Below are positions 12,343 to 19,969 of a DNA stretch of 48,816 nt, piece after piece. Below the pieces are notes generated by a model. It did no database searches, was not told the DNA's origin, and worked only from the letters and a program-made list of their open reading frames with translations. The stretch lies in the IMG/VR virus record IMGVR_UViG_3300025395_000011, positions 1 to 48,816 of that record. One strand, 5' to 3'. Within the stretch, counting starts at the first letter, position 1. Each line of letters starts with the position of its first letter. Source of the DNA: a virus. The position numbers and the translations under genes were made by a program.

Positions 12343-14655
12343 ATGTCATTAGCACCCATGAACATTCGTCAAGTTCCCGTTTTGGGAAGTCGGCCAGAAG
12401 AATTTGATGCAATGGACATGGATATGGCCGTTGAAGGTGACACCGATGTTGAGGTTAATCCTAAATCCCCATATGTAAAAGTTGAATTGCCAGACGGTTC
12501 CGTCACGATTTCTTTCGGGGGTCCGCAGAAATCGGAAGATGAGGGGGATGAAGATTTCCACGAAAACCTTGCGATGCATTTGGACAATAGTTCATTAGGA
12601 CAAATTGCGAACGAACTTGTACGGCTTATTGAACAGGATAATGAATCCCGCCAAGAACTCCTTCAACAATACGTTATGGGCCTTGATCTTTTGGGGACAA
12701 AGATTGAAACCCCGCGTTCCAATGCGGGGGATGGTTCTACGGCGGTTGAAGGACAGGCAACCGTCCGCCATCCGTTGCTTTTGGAGTCAATTGTCCGTTT
12801 CCAAGCCAACGCCCGTGGAGAACTTCTCCCATCTTCCGGCCCAGTTAAGATCCGCAACGATGGGCTTGATAGTGCTAACATCAATGCTCAGGCGGAAGCG
12901 TTGGAAAAAGATTTTAATCATTATTTAACATCCACCGCATCGGAATATTACCCCGACACGGAACGGATGTTTTTTGCGTTGGGTTTTGGTGGAACCGCAT
13001 TTAAGAAAGTATACTACTGCCCAATTCGCCGCCGCCCGGTTTCTGAATTTGTTAGCATCCCTGAAATTATTGTCTCCAATGCGGAAACGACGGTGGCGAC
13101 CGCACAGCGGATTACGCACGTTATTAAGATGTCCCCCAGCACCCTTAAAAGGCTGCAACTGGTCGGGATGTACCGAAATGTCCCCCTTTCTTCCGCACAA
13201 CCGCCTAAAAACAACGTCGTGGAAGATAAATTAGAACAAATGATGGGTGTTATCCCCCGTAATATGACTAATACGGATAACCAACCCCGCGAAATCTATG
13301 AATGCTACTGCGAATTGGATATCCCCGGTTATGAACATGAGGATGATGAAGGGCCAACGGGCCTTCAACTCCCATATCGCGTAACGATTGATAAGACTTC
13401 ATCTGAAATTTTGGAAATCAGGCGGTGGTGGAAAGAAGATGATGAACAATGTCTGCGTCGACAAGTGTTTGTTGATTATATCTTCGTTCCCGGCTTTGGC
13501 TTCTACGGCCTTGGCCTTTTACATCTTGTTGGTAATACCACGATGGCGCTAACCGCCGGATGGCGGTTGTGTATTGATAACGGAATGTTTGCTAACTTCC
13601 CCGGATTCTTGTACGCAAAACAAGCGGGGCGGCAATTAACCAATGAGTTTCGCGTTCCACCGGGTGGCGGTATGCCGATTGACACGGCGGGTCAGCCTAT
13701 TCAATCCGCCATTATGCCCCTACCATACCGGAGCGTTGACGGGCAATTTCTTAATTTACTTCAATTAATTGAGACAAGTGGTCAACGTTTAGCTTCAACT
13801 TCGGAAACTAATGTTGGTGAAGGTAATGCGGAAGCTCCAGTTGGAACGACTATTGCGTTAATTGAACAGGCGCAAAAGGTTATTTCCGCTGTGCATAAAC
13901 GTATGCATGCGGCGCAAGCACGGGAATTTGCGCTTCTTAAAGAATTATTTAAAGAATGCCCTGAGGCTTTTTGGGAAAATAACAAATATCCATCTTACCA
14001 ATGGACGCCAGAAACATTAATAACGGCGCTTGACAACATTAATTTAGTCCCCGTTGCTGACCCAAATACCCCATCCCATGCGGTTCGCATTCAAAAGGCA
14101 ATGGCAATTAAGCAATTGCAGGGTCAGAATCCGGGGTTATATGACCCACGCAAGGTAGATGAGCGTATCCTAACCATGCTTGGTATTGAGGACGCGATGG
14201 ATCTATTTGCCCCACCAATGCCGCCTCAAGCCATGCCGCCAGATCCAATGATGATCCAAGCGCAAGCAAGAATGATCGATGCTCAAGCAAAAATGGAAGA
14301 GGTCAAGATTAAAGAAAAGAGCGTAGATGCTCAGATTCAAAACTATCACCATGACCGGGAACATGAAAAATGGCAAGCATCTTTGGAAAACGCTCCGCGT
14401 GGCCCAACTGACCCGGAAATGATGACGGCGCAAGCAAAAATGATTGACTCCCAAGCCAAAATGGCGGAAGTTAAAGTAAAGGCTGTAGACGCGGCGGCTG
14501 ACGCTCAGAACCGCACGGCTGACAGAGAAAGCAAAGAACGGATAGCCATGTTGCAACTGGCCCGCGAAATTGCAGTTCATCCAGAGAGCGCTTCTCAGGC
14601 GGAACAGTTTATTAAACCGGAAATCCAAGGATTGATTAGCAATCCTAAAGTTTAA
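12343..14655 (+). CDS. Portal protein (P22-like)
   Basis: The 770-residue protein directly follows the large terminase. It has features I associate with P22-type portals: an acidic N-terminal region, RFQANARGELLPSSGPVK, TASEYYPDTERMFFALGFGG and the long C-terminal helical part. That C-terminal part contains an internal repeat, QARMIDAQAKMEEVK near residue 640 and QAKMIDSQAKMAEVK near 695, suitable for a helical barrel as in the P22 portal. It should form the dodecameric DNA channel at one capsid vertex. The start is just three bases after the terminase stop. Confidence 0.85.
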   Translation: MSLAPMNIRQVPVLGSRPEEFDAMDMDMAVEGDTDVEVNPKSPYVKVELPDGSVTISFGGPQKSEDEGDEDFHENLAMHLDNSSLGQIANELVRLIEQDNESRQELLQQYVMGLDLLGTKIETPRSNAGDGSTAVEGQATVRHPLLLESIVRFQANARGELLPSSGPVKIRNDGLDSANINAQAEALEKDFNHYLTSTASEYYPDTERMFFALGFGGTAFKKVYYCPIRRRPVSEFVSIPEIIVSNAETTVATAQRITHVIKMSPSTLKRLQLVGMYRNVPLSSAQPPKNNVVEDKLEQMMGVIPRNMTNTDNQPREIYECYCELDIPGYEHEDDEGPTGLQLPYRVTIDKTSSEILEIRRWWKEDDEQCLRRQVFVDYIFVPGFGFYGLGLLHLVGNTTMALTAGWRLCIDNGMFANFPGFLYAKQAGRQLTNEFRVPPGGGMPIDTAGQPIQSAIMPLPYRSVDGQFLNLLQLIETSGQRLASTSETNVGEGNAEAPVGTTIALIEQAQKVISAVHKRMHAAQAREFALLKELFKECPEAFWENNKYPSYQWTPETLITALDNINLVPVADPNTPSHAVRIQKAMAIKQLQGQNPGLYDPRKVDERILTMLGIEDAMDLFAPPMPPQAMPPDPMMIQAQARMIDAQAKMEEVKIKEKSVDAQIQNYHHDREHEKWQASLENAPRGPTDPEMMTAQAKMIDSQAKMAEVKVKAVDAAADAQNRTADRESKERIAMLQLAREIAVHPESASQAEQFIKPEIQGLISNPKV

Positions 14656-14679
14656 TGCTGGACGCAGCAGGAGCATAAA

Positions 14680-16095
14680 ATGAGCGATCACAAGAAAGAA
14701 GCTAAAAGCGCGGCGGCTGCTAAATTGCAGCGCATGGGTTTAAAATTAGATGATGGCAGCAAATCCTTTACGGATGAGCGCGGCGGTTCCCCTTTTGAGG
14801 GTTTGAACAGCGGCAATGCTGGCAAGATGCCTATTACCCCATCCCGTTTTAAACGCGGTGGTAAAGTTAGCAAACATGCTAACGTTGAGGGTAAACACGC
14901 ACATAAGAATCTTGGTAAATCCGCCCGCAAGGGTCGTGAGCATCATTCTGGACTTGATGGTATTAATCGCGTTGGTCAAATGACTGGCCCTGAAACAATT
15001 CCAAATCAGCCACAAATTCCGACAACTGGGAAGAAAAACCCATCAAATTATCCAACGGATAATCGTATGGGCCGTGGTATCCCCACAAAAAATGGCCCCG
15101 CTTGGTTTATGCAAGATACGGATACTCCATTACCGACCCGCGATAAGCCTAACACCAAATTTGAAGTTCCAGATCAGGCGGCTAAAAAAGGCGGTCGCAT
15201 TCATAAGGCTGGTGGCGGCATGATGGGTGCAATGACTCCCGCCCAGAAAAAAGCTGTTATTGGTGCAATGGTCGCACGTAAGAAAAGGGCTGGTCTTCCT
15301 ATAGCACCCCCATCGCAAAGCGCCGCTGGTATTCTTGGGACCCGCCCAGTAATGCCAATGGTTTCTTCAATGCGTAAATCCGGTGGTGCCGCAAAACACA
15401 CGGATGAAGTGCAAGATAAAAAGTTAATGCACAAAATCCTTAAGCCAAAAGCATTTAAAGCTGAGGGTGGCCGCGCTTATAAATACCGTGGTGGCGAATT
15501 GGCAGATGGATATGATTTTCGCAAAAGCAGTAAATCTGCTGTTGAAAATTCAAATTGGGATATGAATAATCCGGATGGTTCAAATTGGGATAGCAGTGTT
15601 GTTGATTCACGGCATTCTAATTCACAAAGCCTTCGTGATGCTCAATTAAAACGTGGTGGTAAAGCTATGCACCATGAAGATTGCTCATGCAAAATGTGCA
15701 GTGGTGGCATGGCGGAACGTTCTCATCGTGCTACTGGCGGGCGTACTAAAGCAGGAAAAACCAATGTCAATATCATTATTTCTCCGCAATCTGGCGGACA
15801 AGGCCAAGCACCTTTGGGCGCTGGCGTTGGAATGGGTCAACCTCCTGTCCCGCCGATGATGCCTCCTATGCCTATGGGCGCACCTCCTATGGGTGGTATG
15901 CCTCCGGGAATGCCGCCAATGATGCCTCCGGGCGGTGGTATGCCCCCACGTCCACCAATGCCTCCTATGGCCCGCAAAGCTGGCGGTCGCGTAGGCAATG
16001 TAATGCCAAAATATCAAGAGAAAGATTACGGTTCCGGGTCCGGTCTTGGTAGGTTGGAAAAGAAAAAGTGGCCTGTAGCTAACGGAACCGAATAA
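14680..16095 (+). CDS. Basic GG-motif virion-associated protein
   Basis: The 471-residue protein is low complexity and strongly basic. It has at least seven [KR]xGG motifs: residues 59, 170, 233, 260, 325, 350 and 433 (for example KRGGK, KKGGR, RKAGGR). There is a CxCxxC cluster (Cys 335, 337, 340), a Pro/Met/Gly-rich part at 387-430 and the ending KDYGSGSGLGRLEKK, a tail that I recall from other phage proteins with this motif. No enzyme domain is seen. Lying between portal and scaffold, it is probably a head-internal or DNA-associated protein (inference). Similar motifs occur in four later virion proteins. Confidence 0.65.
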   Translation: MSDHKKEAKSAAAAKLQRMGLKLDDGSKSFTDERGGSPFEGLNSGNAGKMPITPSRFKRGGKVSKHANVEGKHAHKNLGKSARKGREHHSGLDGINRVGQMTGPETIPNQPQIPTTGKKNPSNYPTDNRMGRGIPTKNGPAWFMQDTDTPLPTRDKPNTKFEVPDQAAKKGGRIHKAGGGMMGAMTPAQKKAVIGAMVARKKRAGLPIAPPSQSAAGILGTRPVMPMVSSMRKSGGAAKHTDEVQDKKLMHKILKPKAFKAEGGRAYKYRGGELADGYDFRKSSKSAVENSNWDMNNPDGSNWDSSVVDSRHSNSQSLRDAQLKRGGKAMHHEDCSCKMCSGGMAERSHRATGGRTKAGKTNVNIIISPQSGGQGQAPLGAGVGMGQPPVPPMMPPMPMGAPPMGGMPPGMPPMMPPGGGMPPRPPMPPMARKAGGRVGNVMPKYQEKDYGSGSGLGRLEKKKWPVANGTE

Positions 16096-16103
16096 GGATC
16101 TAA

Positions 16104-16316
16104 ATGGCGTCACTTGACCTGCTCCTCTACCGCAAATTGGAGGAGCGTATTGAAGAAGAACGGGAGAAGCTGGCAGAGAGCATTCTAAACGGTTTCTCCC
16201 CAAACTATGAGGACTATAAAAATCGTGTTGGGTATCTAAGAGGATTATCCGACGCACTTATCTGGGCGAAAGAGACGATGGATGACATCGTCGGCATTGA
16301 TAGAAAAGCGAGATAA
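16104..16316 (+). CDS. Small helical protein between portal and scaffold
   Basis: The 70-residue protein is all-helical by eye: LLLYRKLEERIEEEREKLAE, then YEDYKNRVGYLRGLSDALIW, ending IDRKAR. The YxxxVGxLRGLxDAL block is found in many small phage proteins next to head genes, with no assigned function. It is eight bases after the GG-motif protein and three bases before the GroES-like gene, in one operon. AAGGATC precedes the start. Confidence 0.7.
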   Translation: MASLDLLLYRKLEERIEEEREKLAESILNGFSPNYEDYKNRVGYLRGLSDALIWAKETMDDIVGIDRKAR

Positions 16317-16319
16317 ACG

Positions 16320-16718
16320 ATGAAGACTGCTACGATGAAGATGCTCCATGCGGCTGACCCCGCAGCGGAGTTAAAAGCTGCAATTGGTGACATTTCTAAA
16401 ATTAAAGTAATGCACAACAACATTCTCTGCGCCGTATATAAACGGCCAGAACGCACGGCCTCCGGCCTTTACCTTTCAGATGGCATCCGCAAAGAAGACG
16501 AATATCAGGGCAAGGTTGTTCTTGTACTGAAAAAAGGTCCAATTGCGTTTATGGATGACGACAAAACCGCCTTCGCGGGACAAAACGTAAACGAAGGTGA
16601 TTGGATTGTCCTTCGCTCCTCAGACGGTTGGAAATTGAACATTAATGGCGTCCTTTGCCACGTTATTCAGGATGTTCAAATTAAAATGGTCATCCCTGAA
16701 CCCGATATGGCATTCTAA
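16320..16718 (+). CDS. GroES-like co-chaperonin (putative)
   Basis: The 132-residue protein contains a Cpn10-like core: NNILCAVYKRPERTASGLYL, YQGKVVLVLKKGP, VNEGDWIVLRSSDGW and NGVLCHVIQDVQIK. The first block fits the GroES mobile loop region (RTASGLYL, compare the K-S-x-GGI loop) that docks to GroEL. Phages such as T4 (gp31) encode co-chaperonins needed to fold the capsid protein, and a similar role would suit its position just before the scaffold and capsid genes. Identification is by pattern only, and other phage beta-barrel proteins could look alike. Confidence 0.72.
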   Translation: MKTATMKMLHAADPAAELKAAIGDISKIKVMHNNILCAVYKRPERTASGLYLSDGIRKEDEYQGKVVLVLKKGPIAFMDDDKTAFAGQNVNEGDWIVLRSSDGWKLNINGVLCHVIQDVQIKMVIPEPDMAF

Positions 16719-16728
16719 GGAGGTATAA

Positions 16729-17661
16729 ATGTCAGAATTACAAGCCGCAGAAATTACGGTTACGGCTCCTAATGTTCCGCAAATGACGGAAGTAGATCTT
16801 GGGGCGGTATCTAAACAGCCTGAAATAATTGAAAAATCAAAAGATGAAGACGGAATCCAACTTTTAAAACAACAGTTGGAAGAAAAACGGCGTGAGGCAG
16901 AAGAAATTCGTCGTCAAAAAGTACAAGCGGAACAATTTGCTCAACAAGCACAGCAACAAGTAAAAAATTATCAGTATCAAGCACAGGATAATCAATTAGT
17001 TGCGTTTACAAATGCTATCGCAAGTTTTGAACGTGATGCGGAAATGCTTGAACGTGATTACGCAAATACTTTGGCGGAAGGTGATTACGCAAAAGCCGCC
17101 AAATTGCAGCGTCACATGGCGCAAGTTGAGTCAAAATTGATTCAATTGTCGCAAGGTAGGGAAGCGCTTCAAGAAAAACTTACCTACGAACTACAAATGC
17201 TTGAACAACAGCGTCGCCAACCGCAGCCACGCATGCAACAAGAGAATTTGGACCCAATTGAGGCAAAAATTCAAGAAGTTCCAAGCCCAAAAGCGCAAGC
17301 ATGGTTACGTTCTCACCGTGATGCGTTGGAAGATCCCGTTAAAACGGCACGTATGACAGCCGCTCACTGGGATGCTGTGGCGGATAATGTACCATTAGAC
17401 TCCCCAGAATATTTTGCCTTTATTGAAAACAGGGTTTACGACGCGGAACCTGTACGTTCTTCTGTACAACAACCACGTTCCCGTCAAGCTATGGCGGCTG
17501 CTCCCGTTTCGCGTACCAATTCCGCGCAAACTTTCCGTTCTGGGCAAACTGTGACTATGACTTTGACCCCAGCGGAACGTCAATCTGCCCGTGATATGGA
17601 CATGAGTGACGAAGAGTATTTGGAAGGCAAGTTGTATTACCAGCAAAAGAACATGTTGTGA
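16729..17661 (+). CDS. Probable scaffolding protein
   Basis: The 310-residue protein is acidic/charged and dominated by a coiled coil (about 45-170: LLKQQLEEKRREAEEIRRQK ... EQFAQQAQQQVKNYQYQA) with a Gln-rich turn, and ends in a helix ERQSARDMDMSDEEYLEGKL. Together with its place between portal and major capsid protein, this is the normal profile of a capsid scaffold that is removed when the head matures. There is no sequence match I can name. GGAGG lies six bases before the start. Confidence 0.75.
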   Translation: MSELQAAEITVTAPNVPQMTEVDLGAVSKQPEIIEKSKDEDGIQLLKQQLEEKRREAEEIRRQKVQAEQFAQQAQQQVKNYQYQAQDNQLVAFTNAIASFERDAEMLERDYANTLAEGDYAKAAKLQRHMAQVESKLIQLSQGREALQEKLTYELQMLEQQRRQPQPRMQQENLDPIEAKIQEVPSPKAQAWLRSHRDALEDPVKTARMTAAHWDAVADNVPLDSPEYFAFIENRVYDAEPVRSSVQQPRSRQAMAAAPVSRTNSAQTFRSGQTVTMTLTPAERQSARDMDMSDEEYLEGKLYYQQKNML

Positions 17662-17669
17662 GGTAATCC

Positions 17670-18254
17670 ATGTCAGAACCAATTAAACGTGGCCCCGGAC
17701 GGCCAGCCAGAACCCCAATTACAGAACAAATGGAAGAAAACATGACCGAATTACGCCAAAATGACACCCAAGAATTGGGTATGGCCCCAGTAAGCCGTGG
17801 CCTCCGTGAAGCTTCGCTCCGTGCTGAAGAGTTGCGGGCAAGAATGAACGACGATTCAATGGACCCGTCGATGTACGATGAGTTTTACATTGATCCGCGC
17901 AAGGTTCCAGAAGGTTGGGACTACAATTGGAAGCGCGAATCCATTGCGGGTATGACGGATGACCAGCATATGATTGAAATGCGTTCAGGCGGTTGGGAAC
18001 CAGTAGATACCCGCCGTCACCCAGACATGATGCCTATCGGCCATAGCGGCGCAATCCGTAAAAAAGGCATGATTCTTATGGAACGCCCTAAGGAAATCAC
18101 CGTTATCGCTCAGGATCGGGAACTTTCTACCGCCCGTGAATTGGTTAACCAAAAAGAAAAGGCGTTGGGTATTGCGCCAGCCGGAACCTTTGAACGTGAC
18201 CGCAAACAAACAGGTGTCCGCAAGTCTTACGAACCAATGCAAGTTCCACGGTAA
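17670..18254 (+). CDS. Conserved pre-capsid protein with AT-hook-like start
   Basis: The 194-residue protein opens MSEPIKRGPGRPARTP, where RGPGRPAR resembles an AT-hook that lies in the minor groove of AT-rich DNA. A conserved block follows: DEFYIDPRKVPEGWDYNWKR, EMRSGGWEPVDTRRHPDMMP and KKGMILMERPKEIT. I recall this set of blocks in hypothetical proteins just upstream of capsid genes of environmental podovirus-like phages. The function is not known. It may act in head assembly or DNA condensation (inference). A strong terminator follows it. Confidence 0.65.
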   Translation: MSEPIKRGPGRPARTPITEQMEENMTELRQNDTQELGMAPVSRGLREASLRAEELRARMNDDSMDPSMYDEFYIDPRKVPEGWDYNWKRESIAGMTDDQHMIEMRSGGWEPVDTRRHPDMMPIGHSGAIRKKGMILMERPKEITVIAQDRELSTARELVNQKEKALGIAPAGTFERDRKQTGVRKSYEPMQVPR

Positions 18255-18260
18255 TAAAAA

Positions 18261-18280
18261 GGGGGCGCAAGCCCCCTTTT
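18261..18280 (+). terminator. Rho-independent terminator before the capsid unit
   Basis: GGGGGC-GCAA-GCCCCC with a GNRA tetraloop and TTTT after it (18277-18280). A run of five A on the other side means it could also work in the minus direction. Confidence 0.88.
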
Positions 18281-18286
18281 CTACTA

Positions 18287-18315
18287 TTGCACTGTATTAA
18301 ATATGGTGTTATAGA
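18287..18315 (+). promoter_or_regulatory. Probable promoter of the capsid unit
   Basis: TTGCAC (18287-18292), a 17-base spacer and TATAGA (18310-18315) follow the terminator. The -10 overlaps an inverted repeat GTTATA/TATAAC (18309-18328). A separate promoter after a terminator fits strong, separate expression of capsid genes. Confidence 0.5.
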
Positions 18316-18332
18316 AAAAGTTATAACTCCTC

Positions 18333-18382
18333 TACGCGCCGTAGGGGGCTTCCCCATGTTGGATAAATAAAGACGCGCCGTC
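18333..18382 (+). promoter_or_regulatory. Structured 5-prime leader with two ACGCGCCGT palindromes
   Basis: TACG-CGC-CGTA (18333-18343) and GACG-CGC-CGTC (18372-18382) share the core ACGCGCCGT. Between them lies GGGG-GCTT-CCCC. These hairpins lie in the leader upstream of the first capsid-unit gene and may stabilise the message or bind a protein. Confidence 0.45.
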
Positions 18383-18412
18383 TGGTTTTATCCTACTGAA
18401 AAGGAGCGACCT

Positions 18413-19024
18413 ATGGCGAACACTTCAGCGCCCAATGGTTTCGTACTTGCAGGATTTTTGGACGGGCGTACTGGTTCCCTTGGACAGTCGACGTATCAGA
18501 TTCAGTCTGCTTATTCTTCAAACATCTTCTCTGGCGACCCCGTACAGCTTTCGGGCGGCTATGTAATTGCTGGCGCTGCTGGCACGACTGCCGTTCTTGG
18601 CGTATTTATTGGTTGCGAATATTACAATTCGTCGGTTAACCGCGTTGTTTGGTCGCCTTACTGGCCCGCCAGCACGACTGTCCCATCGGGAACGGTTATC
18701 AATGCTTATGTAATTGTCGACCCACAGGCTACGTTTAACGTTCAGTCTTCTGGTTCCGCAGCGGTTACTCAGGCTCAAGTCAACTCAAACATTGACTACG
18801 CTGGTAACTCACCTGCATCGCCAGCCGCTTACCAGCTTTTGACTGGTCAGTCGACGGCCTATGCTAACCAAGCAAACATCAGCACGTCAACGACGTATGC
18901 TTTCCGCATCCTTTCGCTTGTCACTGCACCTCCCGGCGCAAACGGCACGGATACGACGACTGCATACAATCGTATCATCGTTGCATTCAACAACCAGTCC
19001 TTCCGCCTGACGGCTGGGTCGTAA
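18413..19024 (+). CDS. Putative capsid decoration/structural protein
   Basis: The 203-residue protein opens MANTSAPNGFVLAGFLDGRT and is rich in Ser, Thr, Ala, Gly and Val with short strands (GDPVQLSGGYVIAGAAGTTA, LGVFIGCEYYN). The block VVDPQATFNVQ is usual in phage head structural proteins located immediately before the major capsid protein. I infer a decoration or stabilising role. It is the first gene of the capsid transcription unit, with a strong ribosome site (AAAAGGAGCGACCT), and is 15 bases before the capsid gene. Confidence 0.7.
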   Translation: MANTSAPNGFVLAGFLDGRTGSLGQSTYQIQSAYSSNIFSGDPVQLSGGYVIAGAAGTTAVLGVFIGCEYYNSSVNRVVWSPYWPASTTVPSGTVINAYVIVDPQATFNVQSSGSAAVTQAQVNSNIDYAGNSPASPAAYQLLTGQSTAYANQANISTSTTYAFRILSLVTAPPGANGTDTTTAYNRIIVAFNNQSFRLTAGS

Positions 19025-19039
19025 TAGGAGTAAGTTCAA

Positions 19040-19957
19040 ATGGCTATTAATCTCAGTCAGATTCGTGACCTTCTCCTCCCCGGCCTCCGTGGAGTTGAAG
19101 GTAAATATTCTCAGATTCCATCCCAGTACGACAAGGTGTTCGAAATCACCAAGTCAAACATGGCTTTGGAACGCACCGCTGAAATGCGTTACCTTGGTCT
19201 TGCTCAGTTGAAGCAAGAAGGTGGTAACACTCAGTTTGATAACGCCGCTGGCGAACGTTATGTCTATAACCAAGAGCATAACGAAATCGCCCTTGGCTAC
19301 GCGATTACCCGTAAGGCAATCGACGACAACCTCTACAAGGCTCAGTTCAAGCCAACCAACCTTGGCCTTACTGAATCTTTCCATCAGACCAAAGAAATCT
19401 ACGCGGCTAACGTGCTTAACACGGCTACCACGTACAATGCTTCGATTGGTGCTGACGGTGTGGCGCTTTGCTCCACGTCGCATCCTATCGATGGCGGTCT
19501 GACGATTGCTAATACCCCAACTGTACAGGTCGATCTGAACGAAGCAACCTTGCTTAACGCAATGGTTTCTATCCGCCAGAACTTCCGTGATATCGCTGGC
19601 ATCAAGATCTTCGCCCGTGGTCGTAAGTTGATCGTTCCTCCTTCACTTGAACCAGTTGCTATTCGTCTTACGAAAACGCAGCTTCGTCCGGGTACGGCAG
19701 ATAACGACACCAACGCGATCCTCTTTACGGGTGGCGGTCTGCCAGAAGGCTATATGGTCATGGACTTCTTGACCTCCAACTATGCTTGGTTCCTCTTAAC
19801 GAACATTAAGGGTCTGGTATATATGGAGCGCATTCCATTCGAAATGGACATGCAAGTCGATTTCACGACAGACAACCTTCTTGTTAAGGGCTATGAGCGT
19901 TATTCTCTGGGCTATTACAACTGGCGTTCTATCTACGGTTCGTTCCCAACATCGTAA
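19040..19957 (+). CDS. Major capsid protein
   Basis: The 305-residue protein shows the order expected for an HK97-fold capsid protein: N-terminal helix (LSQIRDLLLPGLRGVEGKYS), AGERYVYNQEHNEIALGYAIT, a central ATLLNAMVSIRQNFRDIAG helix and GRKLIVPPSLEPVAIRLTKT, then a terminal beta segment (VKGYERYSLGYYNWRSIYG). I recall this pattern in Mu gpT-like and environmental phage capsid proteins. The codon use is visibly more C-ending (AAC, ACC, CTT) than in the flanking genes, which fits high expression. The ribosome site GGAG is nine bases upstream. Confidence 0.85.
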   Translation: MAINLSQIRDLLLPGLRGVEGKYSQIPSQYDKVFEITKSNMALERTAEMRYLGLAQLKQEGGNTQFDNAAGERYVYNQEHNEIALGYAITRKAIDDNLYKAQFKPTNLGLTESFHQTKEIYAANVLNTATTYNASIGADGVALCSTSHPIDGGLTIANTPTVQVDLNEATLLNAMVSIRQNFRDIAGIKIFARGRKLIVPPSLEPVAIRLTKTQLRPGTADNDTNAILFTGGGLPEGYMVMDFLTSNYAWFLLTNIKGLVYMERIPFEMDMQVDFTTDNLLVKGYERYSLGYYNWRSIYGSFPTS

Positions 19958-19969
19958 GGAGAAGGCACT

